NCBI GenBank assembly: GCA_007570785.1
Contig: ML664161.1
Location: forward strand, 11,291,029-11,355,028
Length of the DNA stretch: 64,000 nt
Direction of reading: 5' to 3'
Origin: Antilocapra americana
Lineage: Eukaryota > Chordata > Mammalia > Artiodactyla > Antilocapridae
Part shown: positions 1 through 10,848 of the stretch, piece by piece
How positions within the stretch are numbered: the first letter of the stretch is position 1
Layout: each line of letters starts with the position of its first letter
The notes under the pieces: generated by a model
The model's database searches: none
Told to the model about the DNA's origin: nothing
What the model saw: the letters and a program-made list of their open reading frames with translations, nothing else
Translations under genes and position numbers: made by a program

Positions 1-1474
1 AGAGCTGGACATGCCTGAGCCACTGAGCACACATGCTCTTGGAAGCAAAAACTGGAGACACAAATGGAGCACTCTTTTAAGTAATGCTGTATCACCATTG
101 ATTTGATGGTAAAGAACACTTAGTGGAAAATTAGGAAAGTTTACAACTCTTGAGCCAAAAAAGAGATTCAGAAGATTTGAACTCCAAAAACTGAGAAATT
201 TTGGGAATACCCTTTCACCTTTATTTAGCTTATGATTAACTTTTTATAGTAAACTGATGTGTTATAAAATGATGCCTAAATAATAGTTCTTTCAGTAAGT
301 ATAAAATAAAAATTCCAAGTGGTGAGAAAGCATGTGTCATGGTTTCATTGACAATCATTTTTCATTCTTACACTGGTACATAAGAAATGGTGTATCTACA
401 ATGGGTGGCATTTTGGAGTTGATGCAATATTGTATGAAGAACAACAAAAAATTAAAAATACAGTTATAAGGTAACATCATCCTATTGTAAGATTCTATTA
501 TTATCTCTTAGTGGACTATATTTAATTTTTCTGCCTTTTGTGTTGAAGTTATAATAACCAAAGATCTCCTTCTTTTCCCTTTCTATTAAACTTTACTATG
601 TATACTTATTTGGATAGATTTCTCAAAAACTATAGATAAAGGTAGTAATTAATTCCAATATATTACTTCTTTATGCCCTTAATTGGTCCTTGTCTGATCC
701 TTGCCAGATTTACTGTGTACATGCATTCCTGTAGACAAAGTATCTATGAGTTTTGTCAATCCTCAAGGGAAATTGTTTTCTAAGAAATATTAAAGACCAC
801 TGTAAAAATAATATATGCAAGAAAAGAATATGATTTTTAGTAGAAATCCTTCTTTATACTTTTAATTATGTATTTAAATTTAAAATTAAACTTGATCTAT
901 TCTTTAGGTCCTAGGAATAAATGTAACAACATAAAAAAGAAACAGCTGGAAAGCAGAAAAGGATAATGGCTAAAAGTTTCCCACTGCCTTTTGGTATAGA
1001 TGATTTCATTTTAGTGAAGATATGATTTACAGTTTTCAATTCGATAGTTTTTTGTTATGGATTTTTTAGGGGTTTGAGGTAATTACTACAAGGGTTTTGA
1101 TGCAATAATTCCCTACAGATGACATTTCCTGGGTAAGTAGATGTAAAATAAGAAAGATCATTTCTGCATCCAAATAAGTAATTTTATTTTTTGGCAATAA
1201 ATACAATTTATACTGGAACAAGTTGATTTACAACTTGAAATCAAAACTATATACATTTTATGTTGTACTGCTATTAAATTTATATTAAACATAAAAAGCA
1301 AAGAATTTTTTTCTGCATTTTCCAGTATGAATATATTACATGTTCCTAAATTTTGTTTTCAATTTAAGTTGCAACCTAGTTCATATTTTTACTATATTTA
1401 TTTGAAAGAAAGAAAATGATCTCATAAGACTGAATTCTTAAATGATGTGGTCAACAGCAGTCTTATTTTTAGAA
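1..1474. other. AT-rich unique DNA, no feature recognised
   Basis: No interspersed repeat, RNA gene or sustained reading frame is recognisable on either strand. Only short chance frames are present. It ends where an antisense L1 3' tail begins. Confidence 0.6.
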
Positions 1475-1772
1475 AAAATTTTTTAAAAATTTTGTTTTAT
1501 AATGGGAGATAGTTCCTTAACAATGATATTCTAATTACAGGTATGCAGCAAAGTGAATCAATTATACCCATACAAGTATCCATTCTTTTGCAAACTCTTT
1601 TTTCATTTAAATTATTATAGAATATTGAGTTTAGTTCCTTATGTTATGCAACAGGTCCTTGTTTGTTATGTACTTTGTGGATCTCCTATAACGCTGCCCA
1701 CTCTCCTTGACTCCTTTAAGACTCAGGGGCTATCTTATGGCTGAACAATATTCCATTGTGTGTGTGTGTGTA

Positions 1773-2243
1773 TAGTATTGTTGTTCAGTCACTAAGTCAT
1801 GTCCACCTCTTTGCAGCTCATGAACTGTACCTTGCCAGGCTTCTTTGTCCTTCACTGTTTCCTGGTGGTGGTGGTGGTAGGTGGTGGGTATTAGTCACTC
1901 AGTCGTGTCCAACTCTTTGTGACCCCATGGACTGTAGCCCACCAGGCTCTTCTGTTCATGGAATTCTCCAGGCAGGAATATTGGAGTGGGTTGCCATTTC
2001 CTTCTCCAGGGGATCTTCCCAACCCAGGGATTGAACCGGCTCTATTATAGAGTCAGTGATGCCATCCAACCACCTCATCCTCTGACACCTGCTTCTCCTC
2101 CTGCCCTCAATCCTTCCCAGCATCAGGGTCATTTTCAGTGAGTTTATTCTTCAGTCAGATGGTCACAATATTGAAGCTTCAGCATCAGTCTTCCTAATTA
2201 ATATTCAGGGTGATTTCCTTTATAATAGACTAGTTTGATCTCC
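1773..2243 (-). mobile_element. BovB (RTE) 3' end, antisense, split by a Bov-tA
   Basis: The plus strand reads as the reverse complement of the BovB tail (gttcagtcactaagtcatg at the left, then the 'gccatccaacca..ctcatcctctg' and 'cccagcatcagggtc' blocks). The two BovB pieces, 1773-1880 and 2049-2243, are colinear across a nested SINE. The element is 5'-truncated at about 2243, as most BovB copies are. It is non-coding here. Confidence 0.85.
1881..2048 (-). mobile_element. Bov-tA SINE, antisense, truncated head, inside BovB
   Basis: The BovA unit is clear (tcactcagtcgtgtccaactc at the left, ggaatattggagtgggttgcc in the middle, ggggatcttcccaacccag to the right), but most of the tRNA-like head is missing after the 'gattgaacc' block. 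A short GGT-rich run (1861-1885) marks its 3' tail side. BovB sequence resumes on the far side, so the SINE is the younger insertion. Confidence 0.8.
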
Positions 2244-2283
2244 TTTATCCATTCAAGTGCTGATGGACATTTAGATTGCTTCC

Positions 2284-2995
2284 AGACAATGGAATATTAC
2301 TGAGCCATGAAAAACTAAACAATGCTATTTGCAGCAATATGAATAGATCTAGTGATTATCACATTAAATGAAATGAGCCAAAGTTAGATGAATATTATAT
2401 TGTTTATATGTGGAATTGAAAAATGATATAAATGAAATTAGATACAGAATATAAATAGATCTGCAGACTTAGAAAACAAACTTATAGTTAACCAAAGGGA
2501 AAAAGGGAGAGGTATAAATTAGGAGTTTGGGATATTATATATAAAATTGATAACCTTATATAAAATAGAGAATCATCAAGGACCTACTGTATTGCTCAGG
2601 TCACTATACTCAATATTTTATAATAATCTATAAGGGAAAATAATCTGAAAAAGAGTTATACATGAATATATATATGCATTTCCCAGGGGGCACTAGCAAT
2701 AAATAACCCACCTGACAATGCAAGAGACTTAAGAGACTCAGGTTTGATTCCTGCATCAGGAAGATCCACTGGAGGAGGGCATGTCAATCCACTCCAATAT
2801 TCTTGCCTAGAAAATCCCATGGATCGAGGAGTCTGCTAGGCTATAGTCCATAGAGTAGAAAAGAGTTGGATATGACTGAAGTGACTTGGCACACATATGT
2901 GCGTATACACAAACATATATGTGTGTGTATCTACATGCACACCAACTGTACTTCAGTTAAAAATATAAAGTTACTCTATATACTAAAAAGAAAAG
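2284..2995 (+). mobile_element. L1 3' end, sense, with nested Bov-tA
   Basis: It starts with the ORF2-terminal words (caatggaatattactgagcc near 2287) and runs through the 3' UTR blocks 'gcagacttagaaaacaaactta' and 'aaggacctactgtattgc' to an A-rich end with 'aaaagaaaagaaaaa' near 2985-3000. It is interrupted at 2679-2895 by a Bov-tA and faces the antisense L1 3' end that ends at 2283. The age looks older than the bovine-specific L1 at 35 kb because substitutions are frequent. Confidence 0.75.
2679..2895 (+). mobile_element. Bov-tA SINE, sense
   Basis: The tRNA-like head is degraded (tttcccagggggcactagc), followed by 'ggtttgattcctgcatcagg', 'ccactccaatattcttgcc' and the BovA tail 'ggatatgactgaagtgac'. 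It lies inside an L1 3' UTR that continues after 2900. Confidence 0.85.
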
Positions 2996-3608
2996 AAAAA
3001 CATTCAGGGGCTTCCTTTTGTCAGTAGTCCTTGTGTGTTTCACTATGGATTTCCTTAACTTGCTCTCAACTCTGTTTAGTGTGTCCTCTGTGTACTCTGG
3101 GATTCTGCTCGAAAGAGTTTTTATTCAGTTTATGTTCTCTGAGATAGGATTTTGAAATGAATGTTGAGAATCTGAATATATAGATTACAATAAACATTTT
3201 CATTTTAGAAATGATAGAAGATGTGTGCCCTAAGCTGTGGGCCATGAGAAATGTAATATGTAGCTACTTTTCTAAATACTTTTAACTTTATATTGAAATA
3301 GATATTTATAATAGAAAAAATGCATTTTTCTTATTTCCAAAAAGATTAATAGAAAGTTTATTTAAATGATTGCATTTGTGAATTTAGTTAAACTATTAGT
3401 CCAATGCCTGAAATTTCTCAATGCTTTTTGCTATACTTGTTGACTGACAGAATACAATTTTCACTGACTAAGCTTAACTTATTCAGTGTTAATATATGTG
3501 TTAAGTTTTACTTTTCTTATAGAATTTTAAGATACTTTATGATTGGTAAATTTTTTACATTGGCAAATTCATTAAATGTAAATGAATTAATTAATTTATT
3601 AAAAATAA
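2996..3608. other. Unique DNA, nothing recognised
   Basis: AT-rich sequence with no repeat family, RNA gene or coding signal that I can name. Confidence 0.55.
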
Positions 3609-3702
3609 ACTCTGGGAGTTGGTGATGGACAGGGAGGCCTGGCGTGCTGCAGGCCATGGGGTCACAATCAGTCAAACACGACTGAGCAGTTGAACTGAAC
3701 TG
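3609..3702 (+). mobile_element. BovB 3' tail fragment, sense (94 bp)
   Basis: Only the final part of the BovB 3' end is present, from 'gggagttggtgatggacagg' to the terminal 'gaactgaactga'. This is a severely 5'-truncated retrotransposition product and carries no coding sequence. Confidence 0.85.
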
Positions 3703-4765
3703 ACATACAGGAAGCTGTCAATAAGTTACCAAATGACTTGTTCAAAATCATATTTGTTAAAAATTGTAGGTTCGTTCTGAATATTAGTTTAGAAAGATCT
3801 TTATTCCTGTTTTATCTGTATGCTACATCTCTGAATATGTGAAAAAATGAATGATCAAAAATGTCATATATAATTTTAAAAGTTAATTATTGGACTTTTT
3901 TTTTATTTTATGCCTTCATCATGAGAAATTAACCTGAAATTTATTTCCCTCTACACAGTTCTATTAGGAAAAAAGCACATTTTACTGTTTTAATAAACAA
4001 GAGAAACATAGGTTTTTGCCTTGTAATTAATGCTAAGAAAGTAAAATTAGTTTTGGAGCAAGGGAAATAATATTCTGCGCTAAATAAAAAGGCATTGACC
4101 TAGAGACCTTTTTGAAAATATAATTAATTTATCTTAAAAGAAATATTATGTTTGAACCTGCAGTTTCTTTCGAGTTATTCATATGAGAGCATTATTTAAA
4201 ATTGTCAGGAAAATCAATATTGAAACACATACTAGGTAGAATTTATGTATCATTGTTAATGGTTAATTGATAGGAAAAAATGTAGCCTTTACATGTATAG
4301 GAGTCTCAGTCTCAATTAAGCACACTTAAATGAGAAGCTTCAACTTTATTAAGAAATTTTGTGTCCAAATTGCTCATTTTTTGTAGTTGAAACTTATCTA
4401 TAACTATTTTCTGGGGAAAGTCTTATCCTTGTCCATAGTTATTTCCTCAGATGGTATCTGTTAAGGATGTGTATATATTCAAAATCTTTAATGTCAAACC
4501 CAGAGTCTATTTGCTTGATTTTTTTCTCACTAACATAGATTATTATATTCCATTATTGGAAAATTTTATAACTGAACTCATAATTGATTAGCTTTTGTGA
4601 ATAGATGATTTTTATAATTAATATTAAAGGAGAAATATTTAAATGATACATGGTTTATTGAATTTTCTGGATTATTGGTGCTGATTTAATTTTTTTTTGT
4701 TTTTAGTAATTACTATTTGCTTTAAGTTCTAGTCTATGTTAATAAATTCACAATGTAGTTTCAAT
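3703..4765. other. AT-rich unique DNA, nothing recognised
   Basis: No repeat family or gene is recognisable on either strand. The next element, an old antisense L1, begins at about 4766. Confidence 0.55.
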
Positions 4766-4971
4766 TATTTTGTCTAGCTTTATGGAGATATAATTGATGT
4801 ACATCACTATATAAGTTTAAGGCATACAACAATAATAATTTTCTTACATACATTATGAAATGATTACCATAGTAAGTTTAGTGAAAATTCATCATTTCAT
4901 ATAGATACAGATTTAAAGAAATTAAAAAAAAATGTTATTCCTAGTGAGAACTCTTGGAATTTACTCTCAAC

Positions 4972-5087
4972 ATTTTTTTTTTAAATTTTTATTGTGTTGG
5001 TTTTGCCATACATTGACATGAATCCGCCATGGGTATACATATGTTCCCTCTCCAGAACCCCCCTCCCTCCTCCCTCCCCCTGGGTCA
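4972..5087 (-). mobile_element. Bovine-type L1 3' UTR fragment, antisense
   Basis: It opens with a T run (reverse of the poly-A tail), then 'attgtgttggttttgccatac', 'ccgccatgggtatacatatg' and the CCCTCC-rich tract typical of the ruminant L1 3' UTR. It is nested in an older L1 whose 3' UTR words resume at about 5090. Confidence 0.85.
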
Positions 5088-5444
5088 ATATGTAACATTC
5101 AGCAATGTCAATTGATTTATTATGTTGTACACTACATCCGTACTACTTATTTTCATTATAACTGGAATTTTGTACCTTTTAACTGCCTTCATCCAATTTC
5201 TCCTCCCCTCACCCCCTCTGGTAACCACAAATGTGATCTCATTTTATATGAGTTTGTTTGTTTGTTCCTAGTGTATAGCATAGTGATTCAATATTTCTAT
5301 ACACTTTAAAATGACCACCATAATGATTCTAGTTACCATCTGTCACCACACAAAAATATATAATTATTGACCCTATTCTCCATACCCTGCATCTCATACT
5401 AGTGACTCATTTATTTTGCAACTGCAAGCTTGTATTATACCTCT

Positions 5445-5994
5445 TGTTGCCAAAACTCAGCCTCTGTTCACTGGTGCCAAATAAAAACATGGAGAGAGTT
5501 TTTGGTGAAGTAGAAAAGAGTGGCTTTTATTGCTTTGCCAGGCAAAGGGAGCCAAGGTCTAATGCCTTCCAGACCATGTGACCCAGCCCAGCGGGGATAG
5601 TGAGGAGTTTTATAGTGTTCAAGGAGCAGGGCGTGATCAGCTCATGGACAGTTCTTGTACTGGTTGGGATAAAGGTGAAGTTTCAAGCATCACCAGTTTT
5701 CTAGTTTCAGCCAGTCTAGGTCTGTGTTCTTGTGGTCAGCAGTTCTCATCTGGAGGGGGTCTGCTTCCTCTAGAAACAACTTAGAAATGTGTGTCAGCCC
5801 TTTATCTGTATCTTTCAGGGAACTGGGAGTTGGTGATTCTGCTATGTGGGAGAATTATAGTCTAAATTTTTACCAGTTTCCTAGTCTAACAGCTATTCTT
5901 TGTTTCTGTATCTTCATATTTCCTGGTCATTAACTCTTGAGTCAGCATTTTACTTCAGAAGATAAGGACACGGGGCCTTGTTCACCCTCCCTCA
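5445..5994 (-). mobile_element. Solitary LTR of an endogenous retrovirus, antisense
   Basis: On the plus strand the block starts TG (tgttgccaaaactcagcctc) and ends CA (ccctca), 550 bp, as an LTR does. On the minus strand an AATAAA-type polyadenylation signal lies in 'gcaataaaagccactc' (about 5520-5535), followed by a U5-like end that reads 'gagttttggcaaca'. The flanks are CCTCT (5440-5444) and CCTAT (5995-5999), a probable 5-bp target duplication with one mismatch. L1 sequence is colinear across it, so it inserted into the older L1. No internal viral genes are present, so this is the product of LTR-LTR recombination. It resembles ruminant ERV LTRs of the BTLTR1 kind, but the subfamily is from memory. 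Confidence 0.7.
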
Positions 5995-6321
5995 CCTATT
6001 TATCTACTCCCCCATCTCCCTTCCCTCTGGCAACTACCTGCTTGATTTTGTATATATGACTCTGTTACTGTTTTGTTATCTCTTCATTTGTTTTGTTTTT
6101 TTCAGATTCCATATATAAGTGCAATCATAGAGTATTTATCTTTCTCCTAGCATAATACCTCTAGGTTCATCTATGTTGTCATAAATGGAATAAATGTCAT
6201 TTCACTATTTTTACAGCTGAGTAATATTCAAGTGTATGTATATACCCCTCTAGGTTGTCTTTCCATCCCAGGGATATACCACATCTTTTTTATCCATGTA
6301 TCTATTATCCATTTGTCTGTT

Positions 6322-6522
6322 GGTTTCCCTGTAGCTCAGATGGTAAAGAATCTGCCTGCAATTCAGGACACCTGGGTTTGATTCCTGGGCTGGGAAGATC
6401 CTCTGCAGAAGGGAATGGCAACCCACACCAGTATTCATTCCTGGAGAATTCAGTGGACAGAGGAGCCTGGTAGGCCACAGTCTGTGGAGTCTCAGAGTCA
6501 GACATGACTGAGTGACTAACAG
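6322..6522 (+). mobile_element. Bov-tA SINE, sense
   Basis: Complete layout: tRNA-like head (ggtttccctgtagctcag, then 'gtaaagaatctgcctgcaat'), B-box-like 'gggtttgattcctggg', BovA unit and tail ending 'gactgagtgactaac'. It is nested in the antisense L1, which resumes at about 6531. Confidence 0.9.
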
Positions 6523-7090
6523 TACTACTACAATTAATGCACACTTGGGGTGCTTCCATATCTTGGCCATTGGAAATAATGCTGCAAAGAATGTAGGTGT
6601 GTGAATGTTTTTGTTTTTTTTGAATTAGTATTTTTGTTTTCTTTGGAGAAATACTCAGGAGTAGAATTGCTAGGTCATATATTAGTTTGATTTTTAGTTT
6701 TTTGAGGAATCTCCCTACTGTTTCCATAGTGATTGCACAGGTTTACTTTCCCACCAGCAGTGCTTGGGGGTTTCCTTTACTACACATCCTTGCCAACTTG
6801 TTATTTCTTGTGTTTTTTTGACAATAGCCATTCTGACAGGTGTGAGGTAATATCTCATTGTTGGTTTTGATTTGCATTTCCCTAGTAATTAGTGACATTG
6901 AGTACCTTTGCACATGCCTGTTGGCCAACTGTATGTCTTTTTGGAGAAATGATTTAAACTTCTTTTCTTAATTGACACACTCGAGGGGCAGAATGTTTTC
7001 CAGTTAGTAGCTCTTTACTGTAGTGACTTAGAAACAGGAAGAAGCCCAGCTAGACAGGATAAATTATAAGATGTTACAAAAATAAATAAA

Positions 7091-7121
7091 CAAACGGAAC
7101 CATCTTTTGGCCAACCCAATA
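7091..7121 (-). mobile_element. Mariner-type terminal repeat remnant
   Basis: Read on the minus strand this is 'ttgggttggccaaaa' followed by a diverged stretch, which is the terminal inverted repeat word of ruminant mariner elements, and it is bordered by TA at 7121-7124. The other end was not found nearby, so this is a one-ended relic. Confidence 0.45.
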
Positions 7122-7146
7122 TAGGCATACATTGTTTGATGTATAT

Positions 7147-7148
7147 AT

Positions 7149-7186
<38 letters not shown>

Positions 7187-7210
7187 GTGTGTGCGTGTGT
7201 CTGTGTGTGT
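7147..7210. repeat. (GT)n microsatellite with a GCGCGCGC core
   Basis: About 64 bp of alternating purine-pyrimidine sequence: GT repeats, then gcgcgcgc at about 7171-7178, then more GT with single interruptions. It is expected to be polymorphic in length. Confidence 0.95.
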
Positions 7211-7349
7211 TGGGACATCTGAATTTCCTTCAAGTAGCCCTGATGCTTCTTGGTGGTTTTTGCATTACTTCTCCACCAAGTTGACAAGTAATGAAGGCAG
7301 TGATTAGGATGATGTAGTCCATTCTCAATCTCTGAGGAAACCTCTGTAT

Positions 7350-7466
7350 TATCTTCTCTACTCTGGGGATAAAATTTAAACAAAAATGCAGAGTTATTTT
7401 GAGGATTAAAGAAGTTAATTTATCTAAAGTTTCTAGCATTAGTACATTATATATTGTAAACACTCA
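7350..7466 (-). repeat. MIR SINE fragment, antisense
   Basis: The words 'ttattttgaggattaaagaa' and 'tctagcattagtacatta', then 'aaacactcattatgtgct', match the usual order of the MIR 5' half read in reverse. It is diverged, as expected for an ancient mammalian SINE. Confidence 0.55.
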
Positions 7467-7477
7467 TTATGTGCTAT

Positions 7478-7687
7478 GGAGCTTCCCTGGTGGCTCAGTG
7501 TTTTGAGAATCCACCTTGCAAGCGGGAGACATAAGTTAGATCCCTGGGTCAGAAAGATTCCCCTGGAGAAGGAAATGGCAACCCATTCCAGAATTCTTGC
7601 CTAGGGAAACCCATGGACAGAGGAACCGGGCAGGCTACAGTCCATGGGGTTACAAAAAACTTAATGAATGAACACCAGCAACAATAA
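7478..7687 (+). mobile_element. Bov-tA SINE, sense, with 9-bp target duplication
   Basis: Starts 'ggagcttccctggtggctcag' at the tRNA-like head and runs through the BovA unit to a diverged tail. A perfect direct repeat ATGTGCTAT lies at 7469-7477 and 7688-7696, marking the insertion boundaries. Confidence 0.92.
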
Positions 7688-7696
7688 ATGTGCTAT

Positions 7697-8427
7697 CAGT
7701 TGTGATTATTATTTAATAGTTGATACTATTTTAAGCTTTATCTCAGATAAATCTATATTCTTTTAGAAATACTTTTACTGAAGTCCTTGGTCTTATTATT
7801 TCAGCTTAAAATGAGGAGCATAAGGAGTATGAAATTTGCTTCTATATGTATTATAAAAAAAGTTAAAAGGATATCATCAAAATTTTAGTTTTTCCTTTAC
7901 GAGTCCTCATAGGAAAAACTCTGAATAACTTTATAACAATTTACTTCACTTATTAGTCAGAAAGCTTGAAACACATTTCAGCATTTTTCTACCTGACTCA
8001 TGGTTATTAACAATAGCAATTATTTTGCAGAAATGTGATTATGTCCTAAGGCCTACTGAATAGCAAAGGAATATTTTCCCCAAAAGAGTGATAAGATAAC
8101 TTGGCTAGAGTTAATAAAAGCAATTTTGTTGAGAAAAATGTTGGGAAAAGATAAATGAAAAAATTTAATATGATGAGCTGGTATTCAGGAAAAAACTTAG
8201 AAAAATCCTAATTTTATGATAAATGTGCAGAAATTCCCTTTCTGGAAAATTTAACTTGAGTACATCATTATTATTACACTTGAAATATGTGCTATGGTGT
8301 TTCTTTATGGCCACTAAATAAGGCCATGTTGAATATGGTCTGCACTACTACAGTTGGGCCATTCATAGAAGCCAGGAAGTAAGTGGTAAGCCTTGAAGTA
8401 GTTCACAGCAGAGTATTAGTGATCTCT
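7697..8427. other. Unique DNA, nothing recognised
   Basis: AT-rich, without an identifiable repeat or gene. Bounded by two retrotransposon insertions. Confidence 0.55.
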
Positions 8428-8440
8428 AAGTGACTCTGTG

Positions 8441-8953
8441 ACCAACCTAGATAGCATATTTTAAAGCAGAGACCTTACTTTGCCAACAAAGGTCCTTCTA
8501 GTCAAGGCTATGGTTTTTCCAGTAGCCATGTATGGATGTGAGAGTTGGACGGTGAAGAAAGCTGAGCACAGAAGAATTGGTGCTTTTGAACTGTGGTGTT
8601 GGAAAAGACTCTTGAGCGTCCCCTGGACTGCAAGGAGATCCAACCAGTCCATCCTAAAGGAGATCAGTCCTGGATGTTCATTGGAAGGAGTGATGTTGAA
8701 GGTGAAACTCCAATACTTTGGCCACCTCATGTGAAGAGTTAACTCATTTGAAAAGACCCTGATGCTAGGAAGGATTGGGGGCAGGAGGAGAAGGGGATGG
8801 CAGAGGATGAGATGGCTGGATGGCGTCACTGACTCGATGAACATGAGTTTAGGTGGACTCCAGGAGTTGGTGATGGACAGGGAGGCCTGGCATGCTTCAG
8901 TTAATGGGGTCACAAAGAGTCAAACATGACTGAGCAACTGAATTGACTGACTG
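8441..8953 (+). mobile_element. BovB 3' end, sense, 5'-truncated, with RT C-terminal coding remnant
   Basis: The insert begins in the reverse-transcriptase C-terminal coding part and ends in the BovB tail. An open stretch at 8480-8734 encodes the conserved block MYGCESWTVKKAEHRRIGAF (residues 18 onward), LWCWKRLLSVPWTARRSNQS and the terminal YFGHLM, i.e. the region downstream of the catalytic box. Flanks AAGTGACTCTGT (8428-8439) and AAGTGGTTCTGT (8954-8965) match at 10 of 12 positions and are a likely target duplication. The element is dead because the catalytic domain is absent. Confidence 0.88.
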
Positions 8954-8965
8954 AAGTGGTTCTGT

Positions 8966-9474
8966 ATTTATTATATACTGACAGCCATGTGTTTTATATA
9001 GATTACACTCACATGAGAAGTTTTAATATAAAGTCATATTGCTATTATACAGCCCTTTTCTTTAATGAATTTTAGTATTAGCAAATATTACAGCAATTGC
9101 TTACAAAGTATAATTTTTATGTAAATTCATATTGTTTAAAAAACACATTCCAGTGTCCTTAAAAACAGATAATATAAATTCAATTTGAAAAAGTAAAACT
9201 GAAATGTCTTTCTAAACAGAGTAGTGCATCATTGGAGAATACCATATTTTCCCACTGAAGTTATCTCAACTCTCTTCAAACAGTGAGTAAAGAACAAATA
9301 AGATGAAATGGATTTAAATAGTTATATGTATTTGGAAGGCAATGTTTATCCAGTTGTGAAAATAACAGTGAAAACATAGACTTTTCTTGCCATATTCACT
9401 ATACCTCTTGGCCACTGGCAATTCAGCCAACCCTTCTGGAACATGTCACAAGCAAGACATTGCTTAGAAGATAT
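8966..9474. other. Unique DNA, nothing recognised
   Basis: AT-rich sequence without an assignable repeat, RNA gene or coding signal. Confidence 0.5.
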
Positions 9475-9575
9475 ATTAATGCCTGTGGCTGATTCATGTT
9501 GAGGCTTGACAGAAAACAACAAAATTCTGTAAAGCAATTATCCTTCAATAAAAAATAAATTAATTAAATATACAT
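9475..9575 (+). mobile_element. L1 3' terminus, sense, short fragment
   Basis: The words 'gtggctgattcatgttgagg', 'acaaaattctgtaaagcaat' and 'ttcaataaaaaataaatt' are the last 100 bp of a ruminant L1 3' UTR, with an AATAAA signal and an A-rich tail. Confidence 0.65.
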
Positions 9576-10559
9576 AAGTAGCATCAAAAATAGCAACATG
9601 ATTACATTTTAAAGTATGTATATGTTTAAGTGATTTAAATATTTATAAAATATTTCATTATCAAAAAGTTCATAGTCTTTTATTACTTTTTCCTATAGCC
9701 ATTGACATTTTGTACATCATATGGCAGATTGTGGTTAAGCAAACAGTCTCCCATTGACTCTAACACTATCAATACATAAATTGTGGAGTTTACAAATTTT
9801 TTGTGGAGTGTTTAGATGCACAGAGACTCATACCAGAAAACAGTTAATGATTTTTAAGTGAGTAATTTTAATTTCTGTGATCATAAATATTTTAATATCA
9901 GACATTGTATTAAAATAGAGTGCCTTTTTTGGGTGTCACCAGTTAAATGCTATATGCTTTTAAATGTGTATACCTGCCTAGGATTTGCATGTTATCCACT
10001 CAGTGTGTCAGAGTGGACAGTTTACAGGTCTAAATGTTCAGTTTCTGATATTTGGGTAGGATGATAATTCTATTTGGTGCTCTTATCTCTGGCAGGTGCT
10101 TTGCTCCTGATCTTGATGCTTTGTCTCATAATTTAAAGGGATATTGATTTACTATCTCACTGACATTAAAGATGCCAAATGATGCAAATTGTTCAGCTCC
10201 TGAAGTTACGTGATAGATCACTGGAACCAGCAAAGTCCCCCAGGTCTTCATTCTGTCTTTTAGAGTTTAAGATGGAAAAATTTATAGCATAGCGAGCAAC
10301 TTGTGCCATAGTGGAACATTCGGTTGCTGAGCCACAAGGCTAACTTGCTATTTTTCATTTTCTAAATATCAGTACCATTTTTCATTTCAAGGTAGACTCT
10401 TAGCTCAGTCTTGTGGAAATTGTATCCATCCTTTAAACATTTATGCAGTACTTCTCAGCAGACTTGGGAAATTCTCTTGGGATTTGATGAGAAAGTATAA
10501 ATATTATTATCTGGATGTACAATACATTCTTCTGATTTTACAGAGAGCAAATTAACTTT
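9576..10559. other. Unique DNA, nothing recognised
   Basis: About 1 kb with no recognisable repeat or gene. Codon-length open stretches are short and lack family resemblance. Confidence 0.5.
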
Positions 10560-10848
10560 TCTTTAAAAAAATTAAACATATTATTGAATTTTGACCTATA
10601 TATACATAAAGTATGCCAATTAAAAGTGTTAAACTCAGTGATTTCTTATCAGAGTAAAAATTGCACCATGAATTCTCCACCCATTAGAAAGTAGAGTATA
10701 TCATTACTCCAGAAATCCTTTTTATCCTTATTAGAAATCCTGATTTCCAACATCATAGATTAGATTTCTATAATGTGTTGACCATTATAAAAATGGAATC
10801 AAATATATTATTTGTGTCTGACTTTTTTCATTTAAAATTATGTTTCTG

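Larger units (their letters stand above)
1475..2283 (-). mobile_element. L1 3' end, antisense, 5'-truncated, with nested BovB
   Basis: Read on the minus strand, this carries the ORF2 end and 3' UTR style of an older mammalian L1: a segment like the start of the 3' region near 2245-2283, the typical 'aatggaatatt..cagcc' words near 1745-1760, and the terminal 'attcactttgctg' type tail near 1535-1560, with an A-rich end (T/A run at 1475-1500). A BovB fragment (1773-2243) splits it, because the L1 words resume on both sides. Some internal sequence is missing around 1680-1740. It abuts a second L1 3' end in the opposite direction at 2284. Confidence 0.7.
4766..6985 (-). mobile_element. Old L1 3' region, antisense, with three nested insertions
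   Basis: The plus strand reads as the reverse of an old mammalian L1 3' UTR (tttatggagatataattgatg near 4778, 'tgaaatgattaccatagtaag') and then the ORF2 C-terminal region (gattgctttt.. type words, 'gccattctgacaggtgtgaggt' near 6829, 'tttgcatttccctagtaatt' near 6871). It is split by a younger L1 3' UTR fragment (about 4972-5087), a solitary LTR (5445-5994) and a Bov-tA (6322-6522); L1 words join cleanly across each. No open frame of useful length survives. Confidence 0.8.

Noticed and set aside
6305..6727. 140-codon minus-strand frame
   Set aside because: A composite of L1 ORF2 C-terminal relic and a Bov-tA SINE; its L1 part (LIYDLAILLLSISPKKTKIL) is decayed ORF2, not a separate gene.
8461..8913. 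150-codon minus-strand frame
   Set aside because: Shadow of the sense BovB 3' end; the coding direction is plus.
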